In this document: in pieces, positions 15,886 through 23,284 of the stretch
Layout of the letters: every line of letters begins with the position of its first letter
Numbering within the stretch: position 1 is the stretch's first letter
From: a virus
DNA length: 24,121 nucleotides
Strand: one strand, 5' to 3'
IMG/VR virus record: IMGVR_UViG_3300032287_001770
Location: 1-24,121 of that record
Notes under the pieces: generated by a model
Database searches by the model: none
Told to the model about the DNA's origin: nothing
Seen by the model: only the letters and a program-made list of their open reading frames with translations
Made by a program: the position numbers and the translations under genes

Positions 15886-16812
15886 TCACGCGTTGGAATT
15901 GCGAGCCGCGTGCTTGCTCAGCATCACGGCGACATGGTCATCCGCAGCCTTGCCACGAAGGCCAGCGGCCTTTGCGTCAGCGCGGAAAATGTTGACGAGC
16001 GGGTCAGTGCTCGACAGCTTGGCGACGCCGTTCTCGCGCGCGGCCTTCGGGCCGGTGACGAGTGCGCCGACAGGCGGCTGCGCGGTCGCGGGCAGCGCGC
16101 TGTAGATGTCGAGCGCCAGCGTCTCGTTCTGCTCGCTTGCCTTCACGAACGTGTCGCGCTGCGCCTCAGTGACGCGGCCCTCGCCGAGCAGCCGCGAGAA
16201 CGACGCCGCGATGCGAGCCGTGCGCTCAAGCGCCTGACGCTGCGCACGCTCCTGCGACAGCTCCGCGACCTGCGCCTGGAGCGTCTGCACCGTCGCCGCG
16301 AGCTCGACCGCGCGAGCCTTGTGCGCCGAGAGTTCCGTGGTCTGGCGCATCATCTGCGCGCCAGCGTCGGCGCTCATGCCGCTCACCGGACCAGCGACGA
16401 GCATCGCCGCAATCTGGTCGAGCTTCTCCGTGATGGCCGCGACGACGCCAGCCTCATCGAGTCCGGTCGCCTCCACGAGCTTGCCGAGCACCATCGTGCC
16501 AGCGGCCTCAGTAGCCTCTTCCGCGAGGTCGGAGACGTCGGGCACGCTCTCGACCATCTCATCGACGAGCAGCTCATCCGCGAGCTTGCGGACGCCAGCC
16601 GCGATGCGCGAGAGGCCCTTGACCTTCTTCTCGTCCATCATCATCTCAGCGACGCCCTCCGACGCGATTTCCGCGACGGGCATCGACTCCTCTGCCATCG
16701 CGCCAGCGAGCGCAACGAGCGCGTCAAAGGCCTTCTTCATCTTCTCCGGCGTGGCGTCCTTCTTGAGGCCGAGCGCCGTCGCGATTGCCATCAAAACCTT
16801 CGTGGGATCCAT
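15886..16812 (-). CDS. Nested in-frame scaffold protein from internal start
   Basis: ATG 16812 (MDPTKVLM) lies inside the protease/scaffold gene and in its frame. AAGGAG sits 7 bases before it, one of the best ribosome binding sites in the window. Translation from here gives a 308-residue protein that covers just the helical scaffold part and lacks the protease. Mu makes such a pair (I and Z) and lambda another (C and Nu3), so a free scaffold product is expected here. The start falls exactly at the boundary between the protease-like and helical parts, which supports it. Protein-level proof is lacking. Confidence 0.7.
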   Translation of the reverse strand: MDPTKVLMAIATALGLKKDATPEKMKKAFDALVALAGAMAEESMPVAEIASEGVAEMMMDEKKVKGLSRIAAGVRKLADELLVDEMVESVPDVSDLAEEATEAAGTMVLGKLVEATGLDEAGVVAAITEKLDQIAAMLVAGPVSGMSADAGAQMMRQTTELSAHKARAVELAATVQTLQAQVAELSQERAQRQALERTARIAASFSRLLGEGRVTEAQRDTFVKASEQNETLALDIYSALPATAQPPVGALVTGPKAARENGVAKLSSTDPLVNIFRADAKAAGLRGKAADDHVAVMLSKHAARNSNA

Positions 16813-17400
16813 TGCGAGACTCCTTGTGGATTTCCGCGACGGAGCCCCGACGCGGGAGAGAGTGATGGGCGTCATGCCCGGCAGAAATGGACTCGGCGTG
16901 AGCCCAAGTTCGTACAGCTCAGCGAGGCCCGCGCTCTCGCCGGTGACGCGGTCAATCGGCGCGAAGTCCACGACCACCGAGCAGAAGCGCTGCGCACCAA
17001 GCGCGATGCGGTCGGCTGCGTCCTTCGTCCATTCGACGTAGCCCCACAACTCGACGCCCTGCGCACCGTCGCGAATCTCAAGCGCCTGAATCCAACCAGC
17101 CGCGTCGATGGGAACGCCGAGGTCGTGGCGCGGGTGACCCCACAGCACAGGCACAGGCTGCTCGCCCATGTCGTAGAGACGCTTGATGTCCGCAAACACC
17201 GCGCGCGTAAATGCGAATGGCCCAGCGGGATGGCCGTTCCATTCGCTCTCATAGGCCATCTCGACCCACGAGCACGCAGCGTCCACGAGGAGCGGCGACT
17301 TCATCGCGGGCTTGATGCCGTCAGCGAACGCGCCCAGCGACGCACGCAGCGCGAGGATGCGGCGGTCAGCGAACGCGGTTGCAGTTTGCTTGGTAGCCAT
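15886..17400 (-). CDS. Prohead protease fused to scaffold (Mu gpI-like)
   Basis: This 504-residue protein has two parts. Residues about 35-190 resemble the Mu I-type prohead serine protease: LWGHP with His89, a GWIQALEI strand, WTKDAADRI, then RFCSVVVDF whose Ser141 aligns with the catalytic-serine site (YxSP in relatives). The usual Ser-Pro is replaced by Ser-Val. Residues about 197-504 are highly helical, Ala/Glu/Lys-rich with coiled-coil segments (QAQVAELSQERAQRQAL) and act as the scaffold around which the shell assembles. The GAGG ribosome binding site is 7 bases before the ATG. A strong internal start at codon 197 makes separate scaffold expression likely. The protease should cut scaffold and capsid proteins during maturation. 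The fusion is normal for Mu I. Confidence 0.8.
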   Translation of the reverse strand: MATKQTATAFADRRILALRASLGAFADGIKPAMKSPLLVDAACSWVEMAYESEWNGHPAGPFAFTRAVFADIKRLYDMGEQPVPVLWGHPRHDLGVPIDAAGWIQALEIRDGAQGVELWGYVEWTKDAADRIALGAQRFCSVVVDFAPIDRVTGESAGLAELYELGLTPSPFLPGMTPITLSRVGAPSRKSTRSLAMDPTKVLMAIATALGLKKDATPEKMKKAFDALVALAGAMAEESMPVAEIASEGVAEMMMDEKKVKGLSRIAAGVRKLADELLVDEMVESVPDVSDLAEEATEAAGTMVLGKLVEATGLDEAGVVAAITEKLDQIAAMLVAGPVSGMSADAGAQMMRQTTELSAHKARAVELAATVQTLQAQVAELSQERAQRQALERTARIAASFSRLLGEGRVTEAQRDTFVKASEQNETLALDIYSALPATAQPPVGALVTGPKAARENGVAKLSSTDPLVNIFRADAKAAGLRGKAADDHVAVMLSKHAARNSNA

Positions 17401-17404
17401 CAGG

Positions 17405-18250
17405 TCACCTCACGAAAGACGATGCGCCGAATCCCGGCGTCATCACAAAGCCAGCGGGAATGCTCTCGACGAAGTCCTTCGCGAGGCCCTCGTCGTCAAA
17501 CTCTTCTTGCGACACGGTGACCAGACTGCACCTACACATGAATCCCGCAGGCGGCGCGAGCACGCTAAACGCAGGATTGTCCGCGCGCCAGACCTTGCTT
17601 TCCATCGGCGCGTGTTCCGCTCGCACGCGATTGTCGCGCGCGGTGAACCATTGGCGGTAGGGCCGTGCGTCGATGACGTCGGGGTCGTTCATCTGCTGCC
17701 AGCGGCCTGCGCCATACGCGCTCGCGACGTTGGTGCGATAGACGTTCTCGAGATACGACGGGTCCGCAGGCGCGATGCCGAGCGTGATGCTCTGGTCATT
17801 CATCGCGCGAGAGAAGTCGCGCAGAGTCGAGCCCGTGTCGAGCGTGCGTTGCAGCTCATCGACCGCACGACGCGAGATGACGTCGAGTTGCTCGTCGGTC
17901 GCCATCGACGCACGCCGCCGATACGCGCGCAGCACTTCCTCAAGGATGGCCGGGTCACCACCGCGCTCGCGCCAGAACGCGACGGCCTCGTTGAACGGCA
18001 TCTTGAGAAATGACGGCCGCAAATCAGTTGCGAGCTGCCGCTGCGCGCCCATCGCGTCGAGCTCGACAAGCCGCACGAACATCTGGCCGGCGAGGTCGCT
18101 CTTGACGCTTGCTTGATAGATGAGCGCTTCGAGGTCCGGGTCGCCCTTGTACGCGGCGATAGCCTCGCGAATCGCGTCCTCTGCCGACGCTGCTCCCGCA
18201 GCACCCTCAGCAGCGCGCGCTATAGCCTCTCTGACAGGCGTGAAAAGCAC
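17405..18250 (-). CDS. MuF-type head morphogenesis protein (minor capsid), possibly expressed by -1 frameshift from portal
   Basis: Read from the only start codon in frame (GTG 18250) the protein has 281 residues. The C-terminal part (about 165-247) matches the Mu F / SPP1 gp7-like domain: YRTNVASAYGAGRWQQM, a WFTARDNRVRAEHA segment and the PPAGFMCRCSL ending with its paired Cys. Such proteins sit at or inside the portal and help DNA packaging or ejection. N-terminal residues about 35-62 (PDLEALIYQASVKSDLAGQMF) look like a helical domain that in related phages can be the C-terminus of DUF935 portals. GTG 18250 has no good ribosome binding site. The frame stays open 77 codons further upstream over the portal tail, past a slippery heptamer at 18418-18412. 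A portal-MuF fusion by -1 shift, of about 911 residues, would use this frame. Independent translation is possible but poorly signalled. Confidence 0.75.
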   Translation of the reverse strand: MLFTPVREAIARAAEGAAGAASAEDAIREAIAAYKGDPDLEALIYQASVKSDLAGQMFVRLVELDAMGAQRQLATDLRPSFLKMPFNEAVAFWRERGGDPAILEEVLRAYRRRASMATDEQLDVISRRAVDELQRTLDTGSTLRDFSRAMNDQSITLGIAPADPSYLENVYRTNVASAYGAGRWQQMNDPDVIDARPYRQWFTARDNRVRAEHAPMESKVWRADNPAFSVLAPPAGFMCRCSLVTVSQEEFDDEGLAKDFVESIPAGFVMTPGFGASSFVR

Positions 18251-18297
18251 GACCGCATCGAGGGTCGTCTCGGCTGCGACGACGTACGGACGGCCGA

Positions 18298-20139
18298 TTA
18301 CCGCGCGAACACGCGTCGCCTCTGCTTCGTCTGCGAGGGCGCGGACGTCACCGAACTCGAAGACGTCGTCGACAAGCTCGGCATCCCACCCGCCGAGCCC
18401 TGTGACGTCGAGAAAGGGAGCCCCGCGAGCGCACCCCCAGGCGCGTCTGTAGCGGGCGTGGCGACGTCGACCGGCGCTGCACTAGCCTCCGCAGGCGCAG
18501 CGGGCGTAGCGGGCGCTGAGGGCGCAGCGACAGGCGCTGGCGTCGCAGGCGTCGCAGGCGTCGCGGGCTGCGCGACTGAGCCATCCTCGCTGATGACCGC
18601 AGGCACGAAGCCCTGACCGACTGCGCCCATGATGCGCTCTGCGTCCTCGCGCGAGATCGGGAACGCAGCGACCATGATCTCGACGCCGCTCGCGCGCGGC
18701 AGCTGGCCAGTCGCGACCTGCGCCACGATGCCCATAAGCGCCTCGACCTGCGCGCCGTTGAGCGCCGTGTCGGATGCGCGTGCGGGCTCCGCGACGAGGT
18801 CTGTCTCTGGATTGAATGCGGGCGCAGCAGGCTCAAGCGGCAGGCCCGGCAGCATCGGCGCGGCAGCCTGCGCGACCTCTGCGATATCCTCGCCACCGTC
18901 CTCGACACTCCACGCAGGCAGGCCGAGCGACGAGCGCACTTCGTTGATGCGCACAGCGCCGACGTTGATGGCGTCAGCGGTAATCGGCAGCGTGTCGTCG
19001 AAGATCGTTGTGATGACAGGCAGCGGGATATCAGCGCGGCGCAGGTTGTAGTACGCGAGCCACCTCACGACGTCGCGCGTGATCGAGCCCCACATGAGCG
19101 TGGCGTCGAGCTTGCTGCCCTCGAGACGCACACCGTCGCGCGTCTCCGTGCTCGAGCGCGAGCCGTTCGCGCCGCTCAGGTAGAGGTCGGGCGACACGCC
19201 GAGCGACAGGAAAATCTCTTCGTTCAGCGACGCTCGCAGTTCTTTCCACACGCCCGTTGAACCCGCGCCCGCAGGGTCGATGATCTTGATATCGCTGGTG
19301 CCGCTCGTGACGCCGACCGAGTCGGCCGTGAGCTGCTGGAGGTCGTCGAGGATGCGCTGGCGCTGCGACGAATCCGACGACGCCGCCATCTGCGCGAGCA
19401 CGAGCGGATTGCCGAATCGCTCAGCGCCGACAAGCCAGAACGTCCATACGTTCCTTTTGAACATCCAGTAGAAAACACACGCGAGGAAATCGCCCTGATC
19501 CATTGGACGGCCGGGGTCTGTCCACGGCACGTGCGTAAGAAACTTCGCGGGGAAGTTTACGGTGTTGTACCACTGATAATCGAAGTCCCTGACCTCGAGA
19601 GTCCAGTCCTGCGCGTACCGCAAGTTGCGTGTCTGCACCGGCACAGGCTGCGGCATCCACGCGCCGTTCATGCGCGACCACACCAGCTCGTGCACCGAGA
19701 TGCCCATGCCGATGCCGTCGAGCACGCGCATCAGAAACGTCTCGCGAGCCTCAAGCGAAGAGAGCCATTCCTTCGTCAGCTCGACCAACTCCTGCGCTGC
19801 ACCGCGCATCTCAGGCGCGACGTCAGGCGGCATCTCGACAGCGTAGCGACGGCCTGCCACCGACGAGCGGCGCGTGGCGTACGCGCGACGTACGACAGGG
19901 TCACGGCGCATCTGCGTCGCCATGTCGGCCCAATACTCGTAGTTGCCGAAGTCGAGTTCACGCAGAGCAGTCGAGATGCGCCCCGGCGACACCGGCTGTA
20001 GCGCACGGCCCGTGATAGCGCTGAGAGGCTGCGGACGGATGACGCGCCCCATCTCAGGGATGCGCGTCACGGTGCCCATCGGCTCAGGCGTGGCGGCTGC
20101 GACGGTGCGTGTCGCGCGCGGCTTGCGGGTTGTCGTCAT
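18298..20139 (-). CDS. Portal protein (DUF935 / Mu gp29-like)
   Basis: This 613-residue protein forms the ring through which DNA enters and leaves the head. Family features include an N-terminal MRRDPVVRRAYATRRSSVAG segment, an ERFGNPLVLAQM segment, a helical core with LGVSPDLYLSGANGS, and a C-terminal LNGAQVEALMGIVAQVATGQLPR helix pair typical of DUF935 portals. A Pro/Ala/Thr-rich linker follows (about 515-560), then a Ser/Thr-rich tail with basic residues (RRR). GGAG lies 7 bases before ATG 20139; a more upstream ATG would overlap the terminase. Codons 575-576 contain C CCT TTC in slippery phase; the reading after a -1 shift runs into the MuF frame. The tail beyond that point is only 37 residues in the zero frame. 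Confidence 0.85.
   Translation of the reverse strand: MTTTRKPRATRTVAAATPEPMGTVTRIPEMGRVIRPQPLSAITGRALQPVSPGRISTALRELDFGNYEYWADMATQMRRDPVVRRAYATRRSSVAGRRYAVEMPPDVAPEMRGAAQELVELTKEWLSSLEARETFLMRVLDGIGMGISVHELVWSRMNGAWMPQPVPVQTRNLRYAQDWTLEVRDFDYQWYNTVNFPAKFLTHVPWTDPGRPMDQGDFLACVFYWMFKRNVWTFWLVGAERFGNPLVLAQMAASSDSSQRQRILDDLQQLTADSVGVTSGTSDIKIIDPAGAGSTGVWKELRASLNEEIFLSLGVSPDLYLSGANGSRSSTETRDGVRLEGSKLDATLMWGSITRDVVRWLAYYNLRRADIPLPVITTIFDDTLPITADAINVGAVRINEVRSSLGLPAWSVEDGGEDIAEVAQAAAPMLPGLPLEPAAPAFNPETDLVAEPARASDTALNGAQVEALMGIVAQVATGQLPRASGVEIMVAAFPISREDAERIMGAVGQGFVPAVISEDGSVAQPATPATPATPAPVAAPSAPATPAAPAEASAAPVDVATPATDAPGGALAGLPFSTSQGSAGGMPSLSTTSSSSVTSAPSQTKQRRRVFAR
18369..18418 (-). promoter_or_regulatory. 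Candidate -1 programmed frameshift signal joining portal to MuF
   Basis: Heptamer CCCTTTC (18418-18412) has canonical X XXY YYZ form in the portal frame. Immediately after it, TCGAC (18411-18407) can pair with GTCGA (18373-18369). This outer stem encloses a perfect 7-bp hairpin, GCTCGGC (18398-18392) with GCCGAGC (18382-18376). The -1 frame is open from here through the whole MuF gene to 17405. The same heptamer, phase and nested-stem layout occur at the tail chaperone gene. Confidence 0.55.
18539..18565. repeat. Short tandem repeat, 3 x 9 bases, in portal linker
   Basis: Three consecutive copies of GGCGTCGCA, the last with one change, encode the PAT-PAT-PAT stretch of the portal linker. It lies within a longer Pro/Ala/Thr-rich region that is probably flexible. 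Such repeats can change length by slippage. Confidence 0.8.
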
Positions 20140-20158
20140 CGGTATTGCTCCGAGGGCG

Positions 20159-21664
20159 TCAGCCCCAGTAGTTCTTCCGGCCGCGTCCATCGCGCGGCGC
20201 GTAATCGCGCGTGAGGTCTGCGCTCACGCGACGGCCAGTGCTCGCGACTGGCGAGCCGACGTGCATCTCTGAGAGCAAGTCGAAGGCCGCTGCGAGCGCG
20301 TCTACCTGGTCGTCGTGCGCGTCGTTCTGCCCGGTGAATCGCGCGACCTCGTCGCACAGGTCACGCGTCCACGCAGCGCCCTCGCGCACGAGCACGCGGC
20401 CTGCGTTCCACGCTGCGGCGAAGGGAGTTGCGCGGCTGTACTTGTCTCCGAGCGCGGGCTTGACGTCGACGCTGAGGCCCACGCCGCGAGGTGGCGGCAG
20501 CGCGAGGAAGTCAAGCGCACCACGGTCTGCGCCGCCTGCGTAAATGCGCGTCGCCGTGTGCGGCCAGCGCGATTTCAGTTCCGCGAGACGCAGCGCGAAG
20601 TCACTCGCACGCATCTGCTCGCGCATCACGTCGAGGACGTAGTACCGCGCATCCGGCCCGACACCGGCTTTGCCCATCACGACGGCCACCGACCAGTCAG
20701 CCGACGTCCGCGCGCTGTACGCGAGGTCGAGGCCGATCGCGCGCGAAAGCTCCGTGGGTGCGACTGCGTACGTCGTCGGCGATGCTGAGAACACCGCGCC
20801 GCCTCGTGCTCGAGGCTGGCCCATGTAGAGCGCTGCCCACTCGTACGGGCCGACCTCGCGCTCGCGCTGGCGCAGGAACTCACGCGGCCTCTGCGACGGC
20901 CAAAGCGACTCGTCGTCAGCGGTAATCGCAGGGAGGTTCACCGTCTCCCATCCATCACTTTCGAGGCGTCCAATCAGGTCGTCCGGGTGCCATCGAGTAT
21001 GGACCACCACACACGAGCCTGTCGGCGCGATGCGCGTAAGCGCCGTTGAGCGCAACCAGTCCTCGACCTTGTCGCGCTCGCGTCTGCTCTCGGCCTCTTC
21101 GCGGTTCTTGTGAGGGTCGTCGACGACTACGATCTGCGCCGCGTATCCGGTGAGCGGACCGCCGATGCCCGTCGCAAGCAGACCGCCACCCTCGACCAGC
21201 CGCCAGCGTCCAGCCGCGCTCGTGTCGTCGCGCAGCGCCAGCCCAGCCTCACGCGCAAGGTCGCGAATCTCTTTGCTGCGGTCGTGCGCGAAGTCGGCCG
21301 AATACGATGCGTAGACGACAGGCCACGTCGGCTGCCGCGACAGCGCCTGGACGATGCCGTGCTGAATCAGCGTCGTCTTTCCAAACTGCGCAGGCACCGA
21401 GACGCAAGCCCTGACGACTTCGCCGCGAATGGCGCGCTCGAAGAGCTCGGCCACCGGCGCAAGGTGATGCGGCGCAGACCAGCGCGGTGACAGCGCGGGC
21501 ACGTACTCCACGAGCGGCAGGCGCGCGCGGAGGTCGCGCTTCGTCGGAGACGCCTTCGCCTCAAGCTCTGCGAGCCTCAGCGCCGCCTGCGCTGCGAGAC
21601 TGCCCCTCGCCCGCTGTAGCTTGCGCGCCCGTATCTGCTCGCGGACGTAGCCGCCCTGCCCCAT
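20159..21664 (-). CDS. terL: Terminase large subunit
   Basis: This 501-residue packaging motor has an N-terminal ATPase and a C-terminal nuclease. The Walker A-type loop is PAQFGKTT (91-98), a variant without the usual Gly before Gln but with the key Gly-Lys-Thr. Walker B is VVVDD (179-183). A coupling-like segment (VVVHTRWHPDDLIGRL) follows. The nuclease part has GLDLAYS (Asp313) and HDDQVDA (450-456), whose acidic residues should bind metal. ATG 21664 is chosen because it overlaps the small subunit stop as TGATG and has GAGG 7 bases upstream; an upstream in-frame ATG at 21751 would overlap the small subunit by 88 bases. Length and motif order are normal for TerL. It is packed against the small subunit and portal, the usual packaging module. 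Confidence 0.9.
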   Translation of the reverse strand: MGQGGYVREQIRARKLQRARGSLAAQAALRLAELEAKASPTKRDLRARLPLVEYVPALSPRWSAPHHLAPVAELFERAIRGEVVRACVSVPAQFGKTTLIQHGIVQALSRQPTWPVVYASYSADFAHDRSKEIRDLAREAGLALRDDTSAAGRWRLVEGGGLLATGIGGPLTGYAAQIVVVDDPHKNREEAESRRERDKVEDWLRSTALTRIAPTGSCVVVHTRWHPDDLIGRLESDGWETVNLPAITADDESLWPSQRPREFLRQREREVGPYEWAALYMGQPRARGGAVFSASPTTYAVAPTELSRAIGLDLAYSARTSADWSVAVVMGKAGVGPDARYYVLDVMREQMRASDFALRLAELKSRWPHTATRIYAGGADRGALDFLALPPPRGVGLSVDVKPALGDKYSRATPFAAAWNAGRVLVREGAAWTRDLCDEVARFTGQNDAHDDQVDALAAAFDLLSEMHVGSPVASTGRRVSADLTRDYAPRDGRGRKNYWG

Positions 21665-22152
21665 CAGTGCGCCTCGTCGCCCTCGTCGGCGTCGCCCTGC
21701 GCATCGCCCTCGCCGACGCCAGCCAGCGCTGCCAAGAGCGCCGCGTACCACTGCGACGGCAGCACCTCGCGCGCGACCTCGAGGACGTCCTGCGCCGCTT
21801 GGTCCTGCGCTTTCAGCACCATCGTCTGACTCGGCGCGTATGCGTCAGGCATCATGCGCTCGAGCATCCACGCTCGCGCCTTCCAGTCTTGAATCTCGCC
21901 GTTGTCGGTAGGCGTGGCTTGCAGCCGAATGACGTCCAGCGTCTCGGCCTCAAACTCTGCGCGAGCGCGAGCGACGGCCGCAAGGAACTCCGAGTATTGC
22001 GCGTGTCCGCGCTCGGCCTCTCGCCGCCAATACTCAAGGTTTCGTTTGTCGACGCCTTCCGCTTGCACGGCTGACTCGACACGCAATCCTGCCCTCACGC
22101 GGGCGCACACACGCTGCGTGAACGCCTCCGTGATCATGCTCGGTCGTGCCAT
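21664..22152 (-). CDS. terS: Terminase small subunit
   Basis: This 162-residue protein precedes the large subunit and ends in the stop that overlaps its start. The N-terminal part (about 8-50) looks like a helix-turn-helix DNA-binding region (AFTQRVCARVRAGLRVESAVQAEGVDKRNLEYWRR pattern). Longer helices follow (ARAEFEAETLDVIRLQ), suited to the oligomeric ring of small terminases, and the tail is acidic (GDADEGDEAH). It should recognise viral DNA and hand it to TerL. The start overlaps the stop of a possible short upstream ORF as TGATG, with GAGG about 9 bases upstream. The combination of fold, length and synteny is convincing. Confidence 0.8.
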   Translation of the reverse strand: MARPSMITEAFTQRVCARVRAGLRVESAVQAEGVDKRNLEYWRREAERGHAQYSEFLAAVARARAEFEAETLDVIRLQATPTDNGEIQDWKARAWMLERMMPDAYAPSQTMVLKAQDQAAQDVLEVAREVLPSQWYAALLAALAGVGEGDAQGDADEGDEAH

Positions 22153-22250
22153 CAGGTGACGCCTCGCCTCGCGATTCTAAGTGAGGACGGCATTTCAACC
22201 CCGTGCAAGCCTGTTGGCGCGAACTGTCGCGAATAGAAACGAACACGCAT
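22152..22250 (-). CDS. Possible 32-residue leader ORF upstream of terminase
   Basis: This short frame starts at ATG 22250, with a GGAAG ribosome binding site 8 bases upstream, and its stop overlaps the ATG of the small terminase gene (TGATG). It starts 5 bases after the stop of the preceding gene, so it fills an otherwise empty interval exactly. The peptide is basic (begins MRVRFYSRQF, ends RIARRGVT) and has no known family. It may be a real small protein or simply a translational coupler for the terminase. Short length makes chance occurrence possible. Confidence 0.4.
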   Translation of the reverse strand: MRVRFYSRQFAPTGLHGVEMPSSLRIARRGVT

Positions 22251-22255
22251 CGGCA

Positions 22256-23284
22256 CTACTTCCGACGCATTTCGCCGCGCATCCACTCGTGCAGCTCGGA
22301 CTGCACAGCGACGACGCCGACGAACGTCTTGTACGTTGGCGCAGGCTTCTCCGCGCGTGCCGCAAGCTTCTGCGCCTGACGGTCGCTGCACCCGAGCACC
22401 GTCGAGATTTCCTTCCAGCCCTGCACGTCCCACGGTGTCGCGCGTGTCGCGGCCATAGCGTCTAGCCTCCCGTCGCGCGGTATCAGCCCGCGCCCTGCCA
22501 GTCGTGAATATAACTCCGCGATGCCCTCGCGCCTGAGTGCGACGACGTGTCCCACCGGCACCTCGACGGCGAACATCGCGCTTGCGTGCTCTGCCACCTC
22601 TCGCGGCGATGGGTCGTCGTATGGGTCAACGCTGTAGGCGCTTGGCTTGCCGCGCACCGTGAGCCTGTAGCGCGGCTGCTTCTGGCGTGCGCCCTCACCG
22701 CGCATCGGCTGCGGATGCTGTAGCGGTACGCGCGTGCCTGGGATGCCGAGCGTCGCCCAGATGACCACCTCGCGAGCCTGCTCGGCGTCGAGGCGTTGCG
22801 TGGCCGGATACGTCGTGAGCGTCCACCCGCTCGACAGGCACTGCGCCCACATACGCGAGACGGGCGCGATGCGCTCGACGGCACGCTGGCCTGCGTCTCC
22901 GCTGGCGGTGCCTGACGCGCCGCGATGCTCCGGCTCGAAGCGCGACGGCGACGACGACGACCTCACCGGCGCACCGTCCACGCGGACCTCGTCGATGGCG
23001 CGCAGGGCTGCGAGCACGCCACGGAACGGCGGGCGCGACGACTCGCCCCTCGACTCACGCGCGAGGATGAGCAGCGCCATCCGCGTGGCCTCGTCTGCCA
23101 GTCGCGCACGGCGGGCCGAGTGCTCGGCGGTGATCGTCTCGATGGCGCGGTCGTCGAGGCTGGCGATGGCCGGGTCGATGACGGGCGCGGCCTCGAGGCT
23201 GGCGACGAGCTCGACCTCCGCGACGTGCTCCGCGAGCAGGGCGCGCACGTCCACGCTGAGCAGGCTGCGAGCGGCCTTCTTCAC
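22256..23284 (-). CDS. DNA-binding protein with C-terminal helix-turn-helix, function unknown
   Basis: I read this as a 342-residue protein from GTG 23284, which overlaps the RusA stop as GTGA and has AAAGG 7 bases upstream. A longer frame reaching 23779 would lie entirely over RusA and is rejected. The C-terminal region (about 285-335) has the pattern of an excisionase or MerR-like winged helix: WKEISTVLGCSDRQAQKLA, then a short wing and LHEWMRG. The N-terminal half is Ala/Leu/Glu-rich and helical, followed by a basic, Ser/Arg-rich linker. A region with RLTVRGKPSAYSVDPYDDPSP follows. It may be a regulator or a DNA-processing accessory. No precise family is recognised. Confidence 0.6.
   Translation of the reverse strand: MKKAARSLLSVDVRALLAEHVAEVELVASLEAAPVIDPAIASLDDRAIETITAEHSARRARLADEATRMALLILARESRGESSRPPFRGVLAALRAIDEVRVDGAPVRSSSSPSRFEPEHRGASGTASGDAGQRAVERIAPVSRMWAQCLSSGWTLTTYPATQRLDAEQAREVVIWATLGIPGTRVPLQHPQPMRGEGARQKQPRYRLTVRGKPSAYSVDPYDDPSPREVAEHASAMFAVEVPVGHVVALRREGIAELYSRLAGRGLIPRDGRLDAMAATRATPWDVQGWKEISTVLGCSDRQAQKLAARAEKPAPTYKTFVGVVAVQSELHEWMRGEMRRK

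Noticed and set aside
15871-17520. 549-codon plus-strand open frame
   Set aside because: It lies fully antisense to the protease/scaffold gene and its product is Arg/Ala/His-rich with no motif. High GC with strong third-position bias creates such antisense frames.
20159-21751. Extended 530-codon version of TerL
   Set aside because: The extra 29 residues are Arg/Gly-rich and overlap terS; ATG 21664 has a TGATG overlap and a ribosome binding site.
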